A stretch of DNA of 28,160 nucleotides. It comes from a virus. Positions within the stretch are counted from its first letter, which is position 1; each line of letters opens with the position of its first letter. Under the pieces are notes generated by a model. It did not search any database and was not told the DNA's origin. It saw only the letters and a program-made list of their open reading frames with translations. A program made the position numbers and the translations under genes. The DNA lies in the IMG/VR virus record IMGVR_UViG_3300036770_005527, positions 1 to 28,160 of that record; one strand, given 5' to 3'. Positions 1 through 6,831 of this stretch are shown here, one piece after another.

Positions 1-53
1 CGTCAAGTAAGCAAATGTGGATCCCTGCAGCCTCTGGTGGGAAACTGGGAGGG

Positions 54-82
54 TTGCGGGGATTCACCCTTTTTGATATAAT
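54..82 (+). promoter_or_regulatory. Promoter before the first plus-strand gene
   Basis: TTGCGG (54-59), a 17-nt spacer and TATAAT (77-82); the -10 box is extended (TGATATAAT, 74-82). The predicted transcript starts near 89 and has an AAAGGCGGA ribosome-binding site before ATG 101. Bases 1-81 are also open in two plus frames (frame 1 to TAA at 79-81, frame 3 to a TAG near 124), so the tail of an upstream gene may run through here. I could not decide which frame, if either, is real. Confidence 0.55.
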
Positions 83-100
83 GACAAAGAAAGGCGGACA

Positions 101-385
101 ATGTCAAAATATAGCAAATCTATAGATATCAAAGCAATTGAATCTAATCTAGCAAATGAAATGTCACAAGCAGTTGATTGGCACTATTTCAATTTTGCTG
201 TATTAGCAGATATTATCTCAACTGATACACCTTTATACACCCAAGATAGAATAATGGAACTCGTCAAGTGGATTATCAAATATGAAGCGAGGCGGTATGA
301 AGTAGAATGGGAAAATGGAAATACTACAGAAGGTCTAATGCTAGCAGATGCTTTGAATGATGTATTAGAAGCACTTGGTAAATAA
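101..385 (+). CDS. Hypothetical protein, 94 aa
   Basis: Not recognised. A small acidic soluble protein, probably mostly helical, with no Cys pairs and no membrane segment. The start is supported by AAAGGCGGA about 4 nt upstream of the ATG and by a consensus-like promoter at 54-82. The same AAAGGCGG ribosome-binding motif precedes the metalloprotease gene at 5419, so it seems to be used by this genome. The next gene starts within 2 nt of its stop, so the two are co-transcribed up to the terminator at 671-711. These are among the very few rightward genes in the window. Confidence 0.7.
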   Translation: MSKYSKSIDIKAIESNLANEMSQAVDWHYFNFAVLADIISTDTPLYTQDRIMELVKWIIKYEARRYEVEWENGNTTEGLMLADALNDVLEALGK

Positions 386-386
386 T

Positions 387-644
387 ATGAAAGTATTTCA
401 ACCAATTCCATTACATTTATCTAGATCTACTTTTTTGGGAATATTTTGGACGGTATTGATATATCTTTTAGATAAGGCTGTTACAAATGAGCCTTTACCA
501 ATCATATCTTTAGTTATTTCTTATATATTCTTTTGGATTGCCTCATTTTTTGTAATTTTAATAAATGAAGAAAAGTATACCTATGAAGGATATCTATTAA
601 ATAATTTAGATAAATTCATAGCTAGTTGGGTCCCACATAAATAA
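387..644 (+). CDS. Small two-helix membrane protein, 85 aa
   Basis: Function unknown. Two clear hydrophobic segments, roughly residues 14-30 and 38-60, are joined by a short polar loop, and the C-terminal tail carries charged residues. This suggests a hairpin inner-membrane protein. The frame is open back to a TTG at 375 that overlaps the upstream gene. I chose ATG 387, which lies 1 nt after the upstream TAA, because the extra residues add nothing. It is the last gene of a two-gene rightward unit and is followed within 30 nt by a strong intrinsic terminator. A holin-like or superinfection-exclusion role is possible but not shown by sequence. Confidence 0.7.
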   Translation: MKVFQPIPLHLSRSTFLGIFWTVLIYLLDKAVTNEPLPIISLVISYIFFWIASFFVILINEEKYTYEGYLLNNLDKFIASWVPHK

Positions 645-670
645 TCTATAGATCCCACTTGGATCTAATT

Positions 671-711
671 AACCCTATATATTAAATCTAATTTAATGTA
701 TAGGGTTTTTT
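671..711 (+). terminator. Rho-independent terminator, 17-bp stem
   Basis: Arms 671-687 and 691-707 pair over 17 positions with one G-T pair and a 3-nt loop (CTA). The stem runs directly into a T tract (706-711). It ends the rightward unit 101-644. The leftward strand after the hairpin lacks a T run, so termination should be mainly one-directional. Confidence 0.9.
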
Positions 712-723
712 CATGATCAAATT

Positions 724-912
724 ATGGGCCAAATTTTCCTATTACGATGATATATATAAATTCCCCAGAATTTGCAGCATATTGATCTATTTTTGTCAAG
801 AATATATATAAAATATAACAAAATGTTATAAGAATTAGACAGAATTAGATCTATTTTTATGCAAAAAATATGGGCCAAAATTGTCTATTACGATCATATA
901 TAAAAATTTCCT
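724..912. repeat. Two imperfect direct repeats, 146 bp apart, in a non-coding region
   Basis: The gap 645-1108 has no convincing gene. Copy 1 begins at 724 and copy 2 at 870. Both read ATGGGCCAAA, then a short variable stretch, then CTATTACGAT(G/C)ATATATA, followed by a TTCC run; about 40 bp align. A second repeat inside the interval is GATCTATTTTT at 784-794 and 848-858, with AGAATTAGA in tandem at 831-849. The GGCCAA core recurs in the palindrome at 929-944. The spacing and AT-richness fit regulator sites or iterons. No coding or mobile-element signature is present. Confidence 0.75.
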
Positions 913-922
913 GGAAAATCTA

Positions 923-951
923 TTGACAAATATTGGCCAATATTGTATATA
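923..951 (+). promoter_or_regulatory. Promoter with a perfect 16-bp palindrome as spacer
   Basis: TTGACA (923-928), exactly 17 nt, then TATATA (946-951). The spacer contains AATATTGGCCAATATT (929-944), a perfect dyad that would place a repressor directly between the -35 and -10 boxes. A second TTGACATTA at 952-960 follows. The promoter points rightward, into 1047-1318 and toward the convergent minus-strand genes. It could drive the small ORF at 1109 or an antisense or regulatory RNA. Confidence 0.65.
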
Positions 952-1046
952 TTGACATTACGGGGTTAAATTTGATATGCTCAATTACTCATATATCTTT
1001 TTGTTATATATATAATAGTAATTAGACATAAATTAATAGCATAATT

Positions 1047-1076
1047 CTCCACTTTACTCCACAATACTCCACTTTA
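1047..1076. repeat. Three 10-bp tandem repeats (CTCCACNNTA)
   Basis: CTCCACTTTA, CTCCACAATA and CTCCACTTTA lie head to tail with a period of 10 bp, close to one helical turn. A short dyad, GGCCTT-AC-AAGGCC, follows at 1080-1093. Both lie in the leader of the 1109 ORF. The CTCCA units are complementary to the TGGAG at that ORF's start codon, so either protein binding or RNA pairing is possible. Confidence 0.6.
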
Positions 1077-1108
1077 AATGGCCTTACAAGGCCAATAGAG
1101 AGGAGCAA

Positions 1109-1318
1109 ATGGAGGGGGGAATGAGAAGTGTTATCTACTCTTCAAATGAAATTTGTGTAGCCCATATAGCGTCTTGTTCTTTATTTTCTTTATTTTCAGC
1201 TATCTTTGGGCAATATTCAGGATTCCTATTACATTTAGGAAACAAGGGGGATTTATCACATTTACATAATATAGATGATGTAGACATTAGACTATTGTAC
1301 TATTTATCTTTTTTATAG
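1109..1318 (+). CDS. Possible small protein, 69 aa
   Basis: Not recognised. The ATG has a good GAGGAG ribosome-binding site 4 nt upstream and a promoter about 150 nt upstream (923-951). The central part is hydrophobic (roughly residues 17-42), so it may be membrane-associated. Against it: it is isolated, it lies head-on against the minus-strand operon, and no terminator follows. A second in-frame ATG occurs four codons in. It may be a real small gene or a chance ORF in a regulatory transcript. Confidence 0.4.
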   Translation: MEGGMRSVIYSSNEICVAHIASCSLFSLFSAIFGQYSGFLLHLGNKGDLSHLHNIDDVDIRLLYYLSFL

Positions 1319-1338
1319 TTACTGGACCACAGAGATTG

Positions 1339-1404
1339 TTATATCTTTGTTCGTCCCGCTCTCTTTTTTCCTTCTCCGCCTTTTTGACCATTTGATACTC
1401 CCAT
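1339..1404 (-). CDS. Possible 21-aa basic peptide
   Basis: A very short ORF starting ATGGGAGTATC, with AAAGG just upstream and a Gly/Lys/Arg-rich product. It lies 16 nt downstream of the 93-aa gene, at the 3' end of the leftward operon. The composition resembles small nucleic-acid-binding peptides, but 21 codons are too few to separate it from chance. The hairpin AGCCT-N-AGGCT at 1404-1420 overlaps its start and may instead be an operon-end structure without a T tract. The rest of 1319-1419 holds nothing else I can identify. Confidence 0.28.
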   Translation of the reverse strand: MGVSNGQKGGEGKKRAGRTKI

Positions 1405-1419
1405 AGCCTTTGCTTAGGC

Positions 1420-1701
1420 TTATTCCTGGTCGTCTTTCTTGCTAGTGCCACGAAATCCTCCTATATTTGGATTCATCATATGTTCTGGAACATCCTTCCC
1501 ATCTGGATAGGTGTAGTGTAGTATATTAGGCATACTTGTGTCAAGGATTACTCTGGGTTCCCGCCTCAAATGATCCTCGCAGACAAATTTGATCTCATGC
1601 TTATATGCATTTATTCCAGTCGACTGCTTTTTACAGATATGGCATTTAGAGGCTATAGCCTTATTTTGCTCTCTGATGAAATCAAGATATTTGTGGCTCA
1701 A
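1420..1701 (-). CDS. Small Cys/His protein, 93 aa, putative zinc-binding
   Basis: Not recognised by name. Residues 19-22 form CHIC, followed about 18 residues later by CEDH. This CxxC-n-CxxH arrangement would bind one zinc. The C-terminal half is polar with no domain I know. The start is TTG at 1701, overlapping the TGA of the 26-aa ORF upstream (TTGA), which implies translational coupling. It is the last well-supported gene of the leftward operon from 5472. Similar C-C-n-C-H/C mini-proteins occur at 8964 and 12779, so this may be one of a family of small metal-binding phage proteins. Confidence 0.7.
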   Translation of the reverse strand: MSHKYLDFIREQNKAIASKCHICKKQSTGINAYKHEIKFVCEDHLRREPRVILDTSMPNILHYTYPDGKDVPEHMMNPNIGGFRGTSKKDDQE

Positions 1702-1778
1702 TATGCCCTACCCTGTAGCCATGCAAAATAATTAAGTAAGGCAAATATGAATAATAATATACCTACAGCCCATTTCAT
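1698..1778 (-). CDS. 26-aa single-pass membrane peptide
   Basis: A very short ORF of 27 codons, Met-Lys-Trp followed by an unbroken hydrophobic stretch of about 17 residues and a short Gly-Arg tail. A GGGGAG sequence lies in the end of the upstream oxygenase gene about 15 nt before the ATG, and its stop overlaps the TTG start of the next gene. Length, hydrophobicity and coupling fit the small membrane peptides common in phage operons. The function is unknown. Confidence 0.5.
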   Translation of the reverse strand: MKWAVGILLFIFALLNYFAWLQGRAY

Positions 1779-1781
1779 AAA

Positions 1782-2489
1782 TTATTCAGAATCTCCCCAT
1801 TTACTAGTGTCTATTAATAAATCATATTCTAGAATTTTATCTTTTTCTTTTTCAGCATATGGCGTATATCCCGCACCAGGACCTGTACTCCAAAATTGAG
1901 CCATATAAACTTTATGGTTTGTATCCTCATAAGATTTTTGTGCCACATGAAAATAAGGGTCATAAGATGGAAATATAAGAAGACTATTAGCTTTAGGCTT
2001 AAAAGATATATTAAAACTAGGGAATTCTATTTTCCCGCCATAATAATCATCATTAAAATAGTAAACTAGTGAGTACTCTTCGTATTCTCCTTCTATATCT
2101 ATGTGACCACTCAGATCGTGCCATTCAGAGTTATTTCTATATGAAGTTATTACATATTCTGGTTTATCATTATAAGGCAACTTAATACTATACAAATCCT
2201 TATACTTATTAGCACATGCCTTTATATCTTCTTTAAATTCTCCAACAACGTCAAAATCTTCTAAACCATCGTTCGATATAGTTGCCGATGACACAATATC
2301 TCTTTTCCCACCCCAGACATTTTTCTTTATACCGTAATCGTGCAAGATATCACCCTGCCACTTACTCCAAATAGCCCAATCAGACATATAATCTGATTTT
2401 TTATTTAAAAGAAAATCTGACACATATTTAAAGTTATTAACGACATCTTCAAAATAAACTATTTTTTCATCAAGTATATTATATTTCAT
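1782..2489 (-). CDS. 2OG-Fe(II) oxygenase, prolyl-4-hydroxylase-like
   Basis: 235 aa with the double-stranded beta-helix pattern of 2-oxoglutarate/Fe(II) dioxygenases. The facial triad is H129-x-D131 and H181, and K193 is the likely 2OG-carboxylate binder (Lys, as in collagen prolyl hydroxylases, instead of the commoner Arg). A GGKIEFP strand and a LLIFPS turn precede the distal His, as in this family. It would couple 2OG decarboxylation to hydroxylation or a related oxidation; the substrate is unknown. Its ATG overlaps the TGA of the 43-aa ORF upstream (ATGA). It stands apart from the five clustered oxygenases at 5484-9790, at the end of the protease/nuclease operon. Confidence 0.8.
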   Translation of the reverse strand: MKYNILDEKIVYFEDVVNNFKYVSDFLLNKKSDYMSDWAIWSKWQGDILHDYGIKKNVWGGKRDIVSSATISNDGLEDFDVVGEFKEDIKACANKYKDLYSIKLPYNDKPEYVITSYRNNSEWHDLSGHIDIEGEYEEYSLVYYFNDDYYGGKIEFPSFNISFKPKANSLLIFPSYDPYFHVAQKSYEDTNHKVYMAQFWSTGPGAGYTPYAEKEKDKILEYDLLIDTSKWGDSE

Positions 2490-2617
2490 ATATTACTTAG
2501 ATCCTCTTCTTCATCCCAATCAAAATCTTCAATTGCCTCCGCCAAACTTTTAACTGCAGCATATGCGCCAAATGCTGCCGTAAAGGCAGCTATGGCTAAT
2601 AATCCTGCTTTTTTCAT
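2486..2617 (-). CDS. 43-aa single-pass membrane peptide with acidic tail
   Basis: A short ORF starting MKKAGLLAIAA, with one hydrophobic segment (about residues 4-22) and a strongly acidic C-terminus (Asp/Glu run). The ATG lies 2 nt after the TAG of the nuclease gene and the TGA overlaps the oxygenase ATG (ATGA), so it sits exactly between two coupled genes. Its N-terminus could also be a weak signal peptide. The function is unknown. Confidence 0.6.
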   Translation of the reverse strand: MKKAGLLAIAAFTAAFGAYAAVKSLAEAIEDFDWDEEEDLSNI

Positions 2618-2619
2618 CT

Positions 2620-3075
2620 CTACTTTTCGCCTTCACTTTCGAGTTTAAATAAATCTAATTGTGTATCAATTAGCTCTCTATCAGTAATATATCTTACTTC
2701 ATCTATAATTTTATGGCAAAGTGCTGTGTGTATCATTTTATCAGATGAAGATCCTGTTATTGGCTTTGCCGAGAAATATACTACAAAGTAGGTTTCTGGG
2801 CGTACTGCTTTAATCAGGGCTCCATTGGCTACCGCCTTCTTAACATTATCCGTTCTTTGGGCTCCTGGACGCTTCCCATCCTCCGCCCTACCACCTTTTG
2901 CCTCAACGTATTCTAAGGGCCACTGAGGGCCATATGCGACGAAATCTACCTCACATCCAGCCTGCTCTATATAAACATTTTTTTTAATTAAACCAAATCC
3001 ACGCTCTTTTAGATCATTTAGGACTAAGTCCTCAAATTCATCTCCTGAGCGTTTAGATTCAGATTGAAAATTCAT
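2620..3075 (-). CDS. PD-(D/E)XK-type nuclease-like protein
   Basis: 151 aa. An N-terminal helix carries an acidic GDEFEDLV motif (E13). Next comes CEVDFVAYGP with D44, then a strand ending in E58-A-K60 (VEAKGG). D-n-ExK in this arrangement is the core of PD-(D/E)XK nucleases such as phage exonucleases, resolvases and restriction-type enzymes. The size fits a minimal single-domain endonuclease. No specificity domain is visible, so Holliday-junction resolvase, repair nuclease or host-DNA degradation are all possible. It lies 2 nt from the 58-aa Cys-rich gene upstream, in the same leftward operon. Confidence 0.7.
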   Translation of the reverse strand: MNFQSESKRSGDEFEDLVLNDLKERGFGLIKKNVYIEQAGCEVDFVAYGPQWPLEYVEAKGGRAEDGKRPGAQRTDNVKKAVANGALIKAVRPETYFVVYFSAKPITGSSSDKMIHTALCHKIIDEVRYITDRELIDTQLDLFKLESEGEK

Positions 3076-3077
3076 CT

Positions 3078-3254
3078 CTACTTTTTCGCTTCACTTTTCG
3101 GCGGATTAATTATGTCTAATATAATTAATTTCATTCCTAATGCATTAAGCTGAGATGTGCTGTTTATGTCTATTTCTTCTATGGCTTCGGTTATACGGGA
3201 TCTTTCTTGCTTTACCGCCTTTGCACAGCCGTTACAAGGGCACTTCCAGGTCAT
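3078..3254 (-). CDS. 58-aa Cys-rich mini-protein (CPCNGC)
   Basis: The product begins MTWKCPCNGCAK, with three Cys at residues 5, 7 and 10, followed by two amphipathic helices. The frame is open further upstream, but I chose ATG 3254 because it overlaps the TGA of the preceding gene (ATGA) and because proteins starting this way are, from memory, common in actinophages. The longer reading adds an Arg-rich N-terminus that overlaps the upstream gene and looks like noise. It probably binds a metal; the function is unknown. Confidence 0.65.
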   Translation of the reverse strand: MTWKCPCNGCAKAVKQERSRITEAIEEIDINSTSQLNALGMKLIILDIINPPKSEAKK

Positions 3255-3604
3255 CTGAGCACCCTGAAGGCATCGCCCGTCTCTTCGTCTTCGAAGTCCC
3301 ATGGATTATAATCTGGATCAACTACAGCCAGCTTTTCCCAATAGGGAACTCCGTTCTCATCGTAATCGTCCCAGGATTTTCCAGACATATCAATATCCAA
3401 TTCATAATAAGTCCCATATTTATACCACAATGGCATGAATATGTCATAAACTTTTATGTAGAAGTCATATCTTCGGTTCCAGTTAGCATCTTCGTCTAGA
3501 AAAGAGGCTTTTAAGAGAGCACCGCTTCCAATATTTCCAAACATATTTGCAACCCACCTTAATGGTGGTTTAGATTTATGTTTTTTTATACTGTTATCAA
3601 GCAC
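3251..3604 (-). CDS. Hypothetical acidic protein, 117 aa
   Basis: Not recognised. It is rich in aromatic residues (Trp, Tyr) and acidic residues, especially from residue 60 on, with repeated D-x-D and WD patterns and no Cys or membrane segment. The start is GTG at 3604, overlapping the TAG of the DUF2061-like gene (TAGTG), which shows coupled translation. From memory similar proteins occur in actinophages without known function. Confidence 0.65.
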   Translation of the reverse strand: MLDNSIKKHKSKPPLRWVANMFGNIGSGALLKASFLDEDANWNRRYDFYIKVYDIFMPLWYKYGTYYELDIDMSGKSWDDYDENGVPYWEKLAVVDPDYNPWDFEDEETGDAFRVLR

Positions 3605-3822
3605 TACTTAATTTCGTTTCCGAACTTAGCCCACAATCTTTCATGAATATAAAAGAATGTCATTTCTAAAGCTAAATAAGAAAGTGCATATAGTCCTACA
3701 TATTCCCATTCTGCTTCACCATAAATCAAATGACTTGCTCCAAAAATAATTCCTGAAACAAATGTAAAGTGAACAAATGGCCAGCTAATTGTTTTCAATA
3801 AACTCTTTTTTCTTGTTTCCAT
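3604..3822 (-). CDS. DUF2061-like inner-membrane protein
   Basis: 72 aa. It matches the DUF2061 pattern: N-terminal basic SLLKTISWP, two hydrophobic helices (about residues 16-32 and 43-60), a conserved glutamate in the second helix, and the closing motif HERLWAKFG. The frame is open to 3840, but ATG 3822 has GGAGGG 6 nt upstream and overlaps the TAA of the preceding 49-aa gene (TAATG). The family is widespread in bacteria and phages and has no settled function. Confidence 0.75.
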   Translation of the reverse strand: METRKKSLLKTISWPFVHFTFVSGIIFGASHLIYGEAEWEYVGLYALSYLALEMTFFYIHERLWAKFGNEIK

Positions 3823-3971
3823 TAATACCCTCCAAGGCATATATTTCTTGTATGATATAGCCTATTAGCTATATATTCAGATTTTGTAGGTGCAAATAAT
3901 TCTTCTTTACAACAAGCGCAAAATCCTTGCCACTCCCTGCCAAAAAAATCATACCACATCCACTTACTCAT
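3822..3971 (-). CDS. 49-aa Cys/aromatic mini-protein
   Basis: A coupled micro-gene. It begins MSKWMWYDFFG and carries CACC near residues 18-21 and a further Cys near the C-terminus, so it may bind a metal or form disulfides. Its ATG overlaps the TGA of the metalloprotease gene (ATGA) and its TAA overlaps the DUF2061 start (TAATG). Both junctions argue strongly that it is translated. No family is recognised. Confidence 0.65.
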   Translation of the reverse strand: MSKWMWYDFFGREWQGFCACCKEELFAPTKSEYIANRLYHTRNICLGGY

Positions 3972-5419
3972 GATTTTCTTTCTATCAAAACAGTATCGGT
4001 TTTATCCGATTCAAGTACTTTAATTATAACATTTTCAAACGACAATGTCATCCCCTTTTTTAGGAAATAATTTCTGTAAGAATGTTGATGAAATACGTTT
4101 TCATATATCTGTGGGTTATCTGGAATTAAATAATAAGACCATTTTGAATAGTTTCTATCGTTTCCATTGTCAATTGGACCTCTTGTGCAACTACTTTCAC
4201 AGCTTCTATCATTGTCTAGTCTTGTGTCTACTATGCTGGCAAGAATTCCTGAAGAGCCTTTATCCCAATCAGAAGAAAAACCAATAGGTCTTCTCGAATC
4301 AAGTACTATAGACCTATATTTATCTAATGGTATTGCTACTATTTTATTTTTATCTCCAGAAACTTCAAGGGGTGTCATCTCAACTATATTAGATTTAATT
4401 TTTTCTACTGGGAGGCAATATATTTGATTATCATTTAGCCAATCAAGCAGAAATAATTCCCAGGAAGTTGAAATTGAAAGCGAGTCTCCTTGTTGATTAG
4501 TTCCAACCCCTATTTGCCACCCATTTCCAGGGGCATGAACAGCTAATCCGTGTGAGTGTAATATTTCGTGAAGCCAAAATCCCCATATTCTAGAATAAGG
4601 ATTTTTTAAATTCTTTTCAATACCGTACGGCTCTTTCCCGCCACCAGAATACATAAACTTTTTCTTTCCTTGTGGGGTATTAAATTCAATATTGTGCCTT
4701 CCCAATATGTCAGACTTTATATTATCAGTTGATCCTGGTGGAAAATAAAATAAAACAACATCTACATTGGTAAAATCATAGTGATTTCCAGTGGAATTTA
4801 TAAAATCTTGTGCAAAGCTATCCCACTGTGAAGCATAAGGATTATCCATATTTGGCCCAAGTTTTCCAGTGTTATAGTATTCAGATTTTTGACTAGCAGT
4901 AAACCACTTATTTGAAGTTTGATAACTTACTTTTAATTTATTGTTAGAAAAAAAACTATACCAATTGTTTATTTTATCAATATGATATTGTAATTTGTCT
5001 AAAAAATCCTGATTTCCTTTAAAATCTGGAAAATCAATAGGTATATAAATCATATTAATTGTACCAAGATTTTTTAAAACTGTATTGTTTTCATCTGTTT
5101 TAGTTAATGGAAATCCAACACTACTAGGTTGAGTTTTTATTACTCTAGCTTCTTTAAGCTGACATTCCGATTTATCTGCAACCTTATCAGAATAAACTAA
5201 ATCAACTTGTGATTTAATTGGCTCAATATTATTTACTGGCGTCCATCTGTATTTTTTACCATTTTTAGTACATATTAAATTATCTTTAATCTGATTTAAT
5301 TTTGATTTTGGACATGGCCTTGATATATTTATGTTTTTCTCTACAGGTTGTATTTCTGCTGGAACAGTAGGAGACAGGAAGGAAACCGCTGTCAGGGTAG
5401 CCACACAGGCAACGCACAT
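3968..5419 (-). CDS. Secreted zinc metalloprotease, M6-like
   Basis: 483 aa. The N-terminal 20 residues are hydrophobic and likely form a signal sequence. Residues 34-62 carry a C-n-C-x(7)-W motif (CPKSK ... CTKNGKKYRW) that I associate with cell-surface proteins of freshwater Actinobacteria. The catalytic site is H284-E-I-L-H288, continuing S-H-G291-L-A-V-H295. This is a zincin HExxH with a following Gly and third His one position further than in classical metzincins, closest to M6/immune-inhibitor-like proteases. The C-terminal third has paired Cys. AAAGGCGG precedes the ATG. It is first in the operon reading to 1420. It may act on the host envelope or on external protein; it could also be host-derived. 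Confidence 0.75.
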   Translation of the reverse strand: MCVACVATLTAVSFLSPTVPAEIQPVEKNINISRPCPKSKLNQIKDNLICTKNGKKYRWTPVNNIEPIKSQVDLVYSDKVADKSECQLKEARVIKTQPSSVGFPLTKTDENNTVLKNLGTINMIYIPIDFPDFKGNQDFLDKLQYHIDKINNWYSFFSNNKLKVSYQTSNKWFTASQKSEYYNTGKLGPNMDNPYASQWDSFAQDFINSTGNHYDFTNVDVVLFYFPPGSTDNIKSDILGRHNIEFNTPQGKKKFMYSGGGKEPYGIEKNLKNPYSRIWGFWLHEILHSHGLAVHAPGNGWQIGVGTNQQGDSLSISTSWELFLLDWLNDNQIYCLPVEKIKSNIVEMTPLEVSGDKNKIVAIPLDKYRSIVLDSRRPIGFSSDWDKGSSGILASIVDTRLDNDRSCESSCTRGPIDNGNDRNYSKWSYYLIPDNPQIYENVFHQHSYRNYFLKKGMTLSFENVIIKVLESDKTDTVLIERKS

Positions 5420-5443
5420 AATTCCGCCTTTCTATATAGTAAT

Positions 5444-5472
5444 ATTATACTAAATAAACCTGATATTGTCTA
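5444..5472 (-). promoter_or_regulatory. Promoter of the metalloprotease operon
   Basis: TAGACA (5467-5472), a 17-nt spacer and TATAAT (5444-5449) on the minus strand, giving a leader of about 18 nt before ATG 5419 that contains the AAAGGCGGA ribosome-binding site. It lies in the 64-bp gap after the oxygenase gene, so the ten or so genes down to 1420 form their own unit. Confidence 0.75.
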
Positions 5473-5483
5473 TAGCCTATAAA

Positions 5484-6224
5484 CTAATACCAATCTAGGG
5501 GTAAATCCTGATTTGATTTTCTCCAAAATTCGGAGACTAAATATTTTGTTCCAGATAGCACTATATGGGCTGCATGCATGTATGGATAACCAGATGGGAA
5601 AATTACTATACTTCCAGTTTCTGGTTTAATAAAAAAATCTATTACATCTTTATTTTTTTCATGAGATACTGGGTATTGTGCGTATTGCCTTCTATTATCG
5701 TTGTCATCTTTAAACTTAACCCAGGAGATCTCTCCGCCCCTGCATTCCCTACCCATATATAATAATACGGTGTATTTTATATTAGGATTACCAGATTCTT
5801 GTCTTTGAGGTTTTTCAGTTTCTGGATGATCATAGTGTACATCTAAAAAGCCTCCAGGTCTATATAAAGATATCCTGTAATCATGATACCTAAACACTTC
5901 TTCTTTAATGTTTTTTTCATTCTTATAGTGCTCTATAGCTTTGTCAAATGCATCACTCATAGAATTTATAATATAAAGTATTTTGTCTTGAGCTTCCTTA
6001 GATACATTTAAATCTTTAAATTGATCTTCTAATGATTTCTCATTGTTAAATGTTTTTTGTAATCCCCTATGGTGATCTGGATGAGGCCAAAGTTTCCACT
6101 CGCTTATTATTTTTTTTAACTCATCATCGTATTCTGAATCTTCTATAATGTTCATAACTAATTCAGATTCTTTTATAATCGACTTATAGTAATAAACATT
6201 ATCATCTATTTTAATTACTTCCAT
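5484..6224 (-). CDS. 2OG-Fe(II) oxygenase, P4H-like
   Basis: 246 aa. Triad H130-Y-D132 and distal H217, with K227 as likely 2OG binder. The core is RISLYRPGGFLDVHYDHPE followed by a strand and an IFPSGYPYMH turn, typical of prolyl-4-hydroxylase-like oxygenases and the phage 2OG-Fe(II) family. The N-terminal 100 residues are helical and charged. It is the last gene of a run of five oxygenases transcribed leftward from the halogenase side, 1 nt from its upstream neighbour. The substrate is unknown. The Lys in place of Arg links it to the 1782 gene, not to the duplicated pair. Confidence 0.85.
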   Translation of the reverse strand: MEVIKIDDNVYYYKSIIKESELVMNIIEDSEYDDELKKIISEWKLWPHPDHHRGLQKTFNNEKSLEDQFKDLNVSKEAQDKILYIINSMSDAFDKAIEHYKNEKNIKEEVFRYHDYRISLYRPGGFLDVHYDHPETEKPQRQESGNPNIKYTVLLYMGRECRGGEISWVKFKDDNDNRRQYAQYPVSHEKNKDVIDFFIKPETGSIVIFPSGYPYMHAAHIVLSGTKYLVSEFWRKSNQDLPLDWY

Positions 6225-6225
6225 T

Positions 6226-6831
6226 TTATTTTACCCTATAGTCCTCTGGAACATTAGATGGAGCGTTATCGACATTTTCCCAAACATGTCCGTATAATGT
6301 GTGTCTTTCTCCATAAGTTACATTTTTTACTGCATGCTCGTACTCGACTGTTGGAGGAATACAAATTAGCATACCAGATTCTGGTAAAACTGTTATATTT
6401 TTATTTTTAAATACCAGCTCACCACCGCCAAAATTATCATTTAAATAAATTATAATACCCGCAGTCATTGATTTGTTATTACCGTTACTTTGCTCTGCAT
6501 GAAAAGAAAGCCCCAAATCTGATTGGCAAGGAACTATTTTTTGTAAAGTATAATTTTTTTTATAATTACCATATTCTAAAAATTCTTTTTGTATTCTATC
6601 AAATATTCCATTTTCTTTTTCAAGTAGGCGTCTTGGACTCTCTTCTCTTAAAACTTTTATCTGAATACTATTAGTTTTTCGAGTAATTGATTCATCTTTA
6701 AATATCCAACCGCCCTCATCAAAAGAAAGTCCATTATTTTTTATTGATTCCGACATGATTGTATCTATTTCTTCTTTACTTAAGAAATTTTTTATAACCC
6801 AAATATTGTTATCTAGATACTCTCTATGCAT
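6226..6831 (-). CDS. 2OG-Fe(II) oxygenase with HxE triad
   Basis: 201 aa from ATG 6831. That start is chosen because the N-terminus MHREYLDNNIWVI lines up with MERKYLDENVWVI of the gene at 9131; the frame is open to 6855. Iron ligands are H111-A-E113 and H166, and R176 binds 2OG. Glu in place of the usual Asp is shared with the 9131 paralogue. The GGGELVF and GMLICIPP strands are typical of the fold. It overlaps the end of the 119-aa gene upstream by 8 nt. The two HxE enzymes clearly derive from one ancestor. Confidence 0.82.
   Translation of the reverse strand: MHREYLDNNIWVIKNFLSKEEIDTIMSESIKNNGLSFDEGGWIFKDESITRKTNSIQIKVLREESPRRLLEKENGIFDRIQKEFLEYGNYKKNYTLQKIVPCQSDLGLSFHAEQSNGNNKSMTAGIIIYLNDNFGGGELVFKNKNITVLPESGMLICIPPTVEYEHAVKNVTYGERHTLYGHVWENVDNAPSNVPEDYRVK

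Noticed and set aside
3155-3499. Plus-strand ORF of 114 aa
   Set aside because: It overlaps two coupled minus-strand genes with clear start/stop junctions and has no ribosome-binding site.
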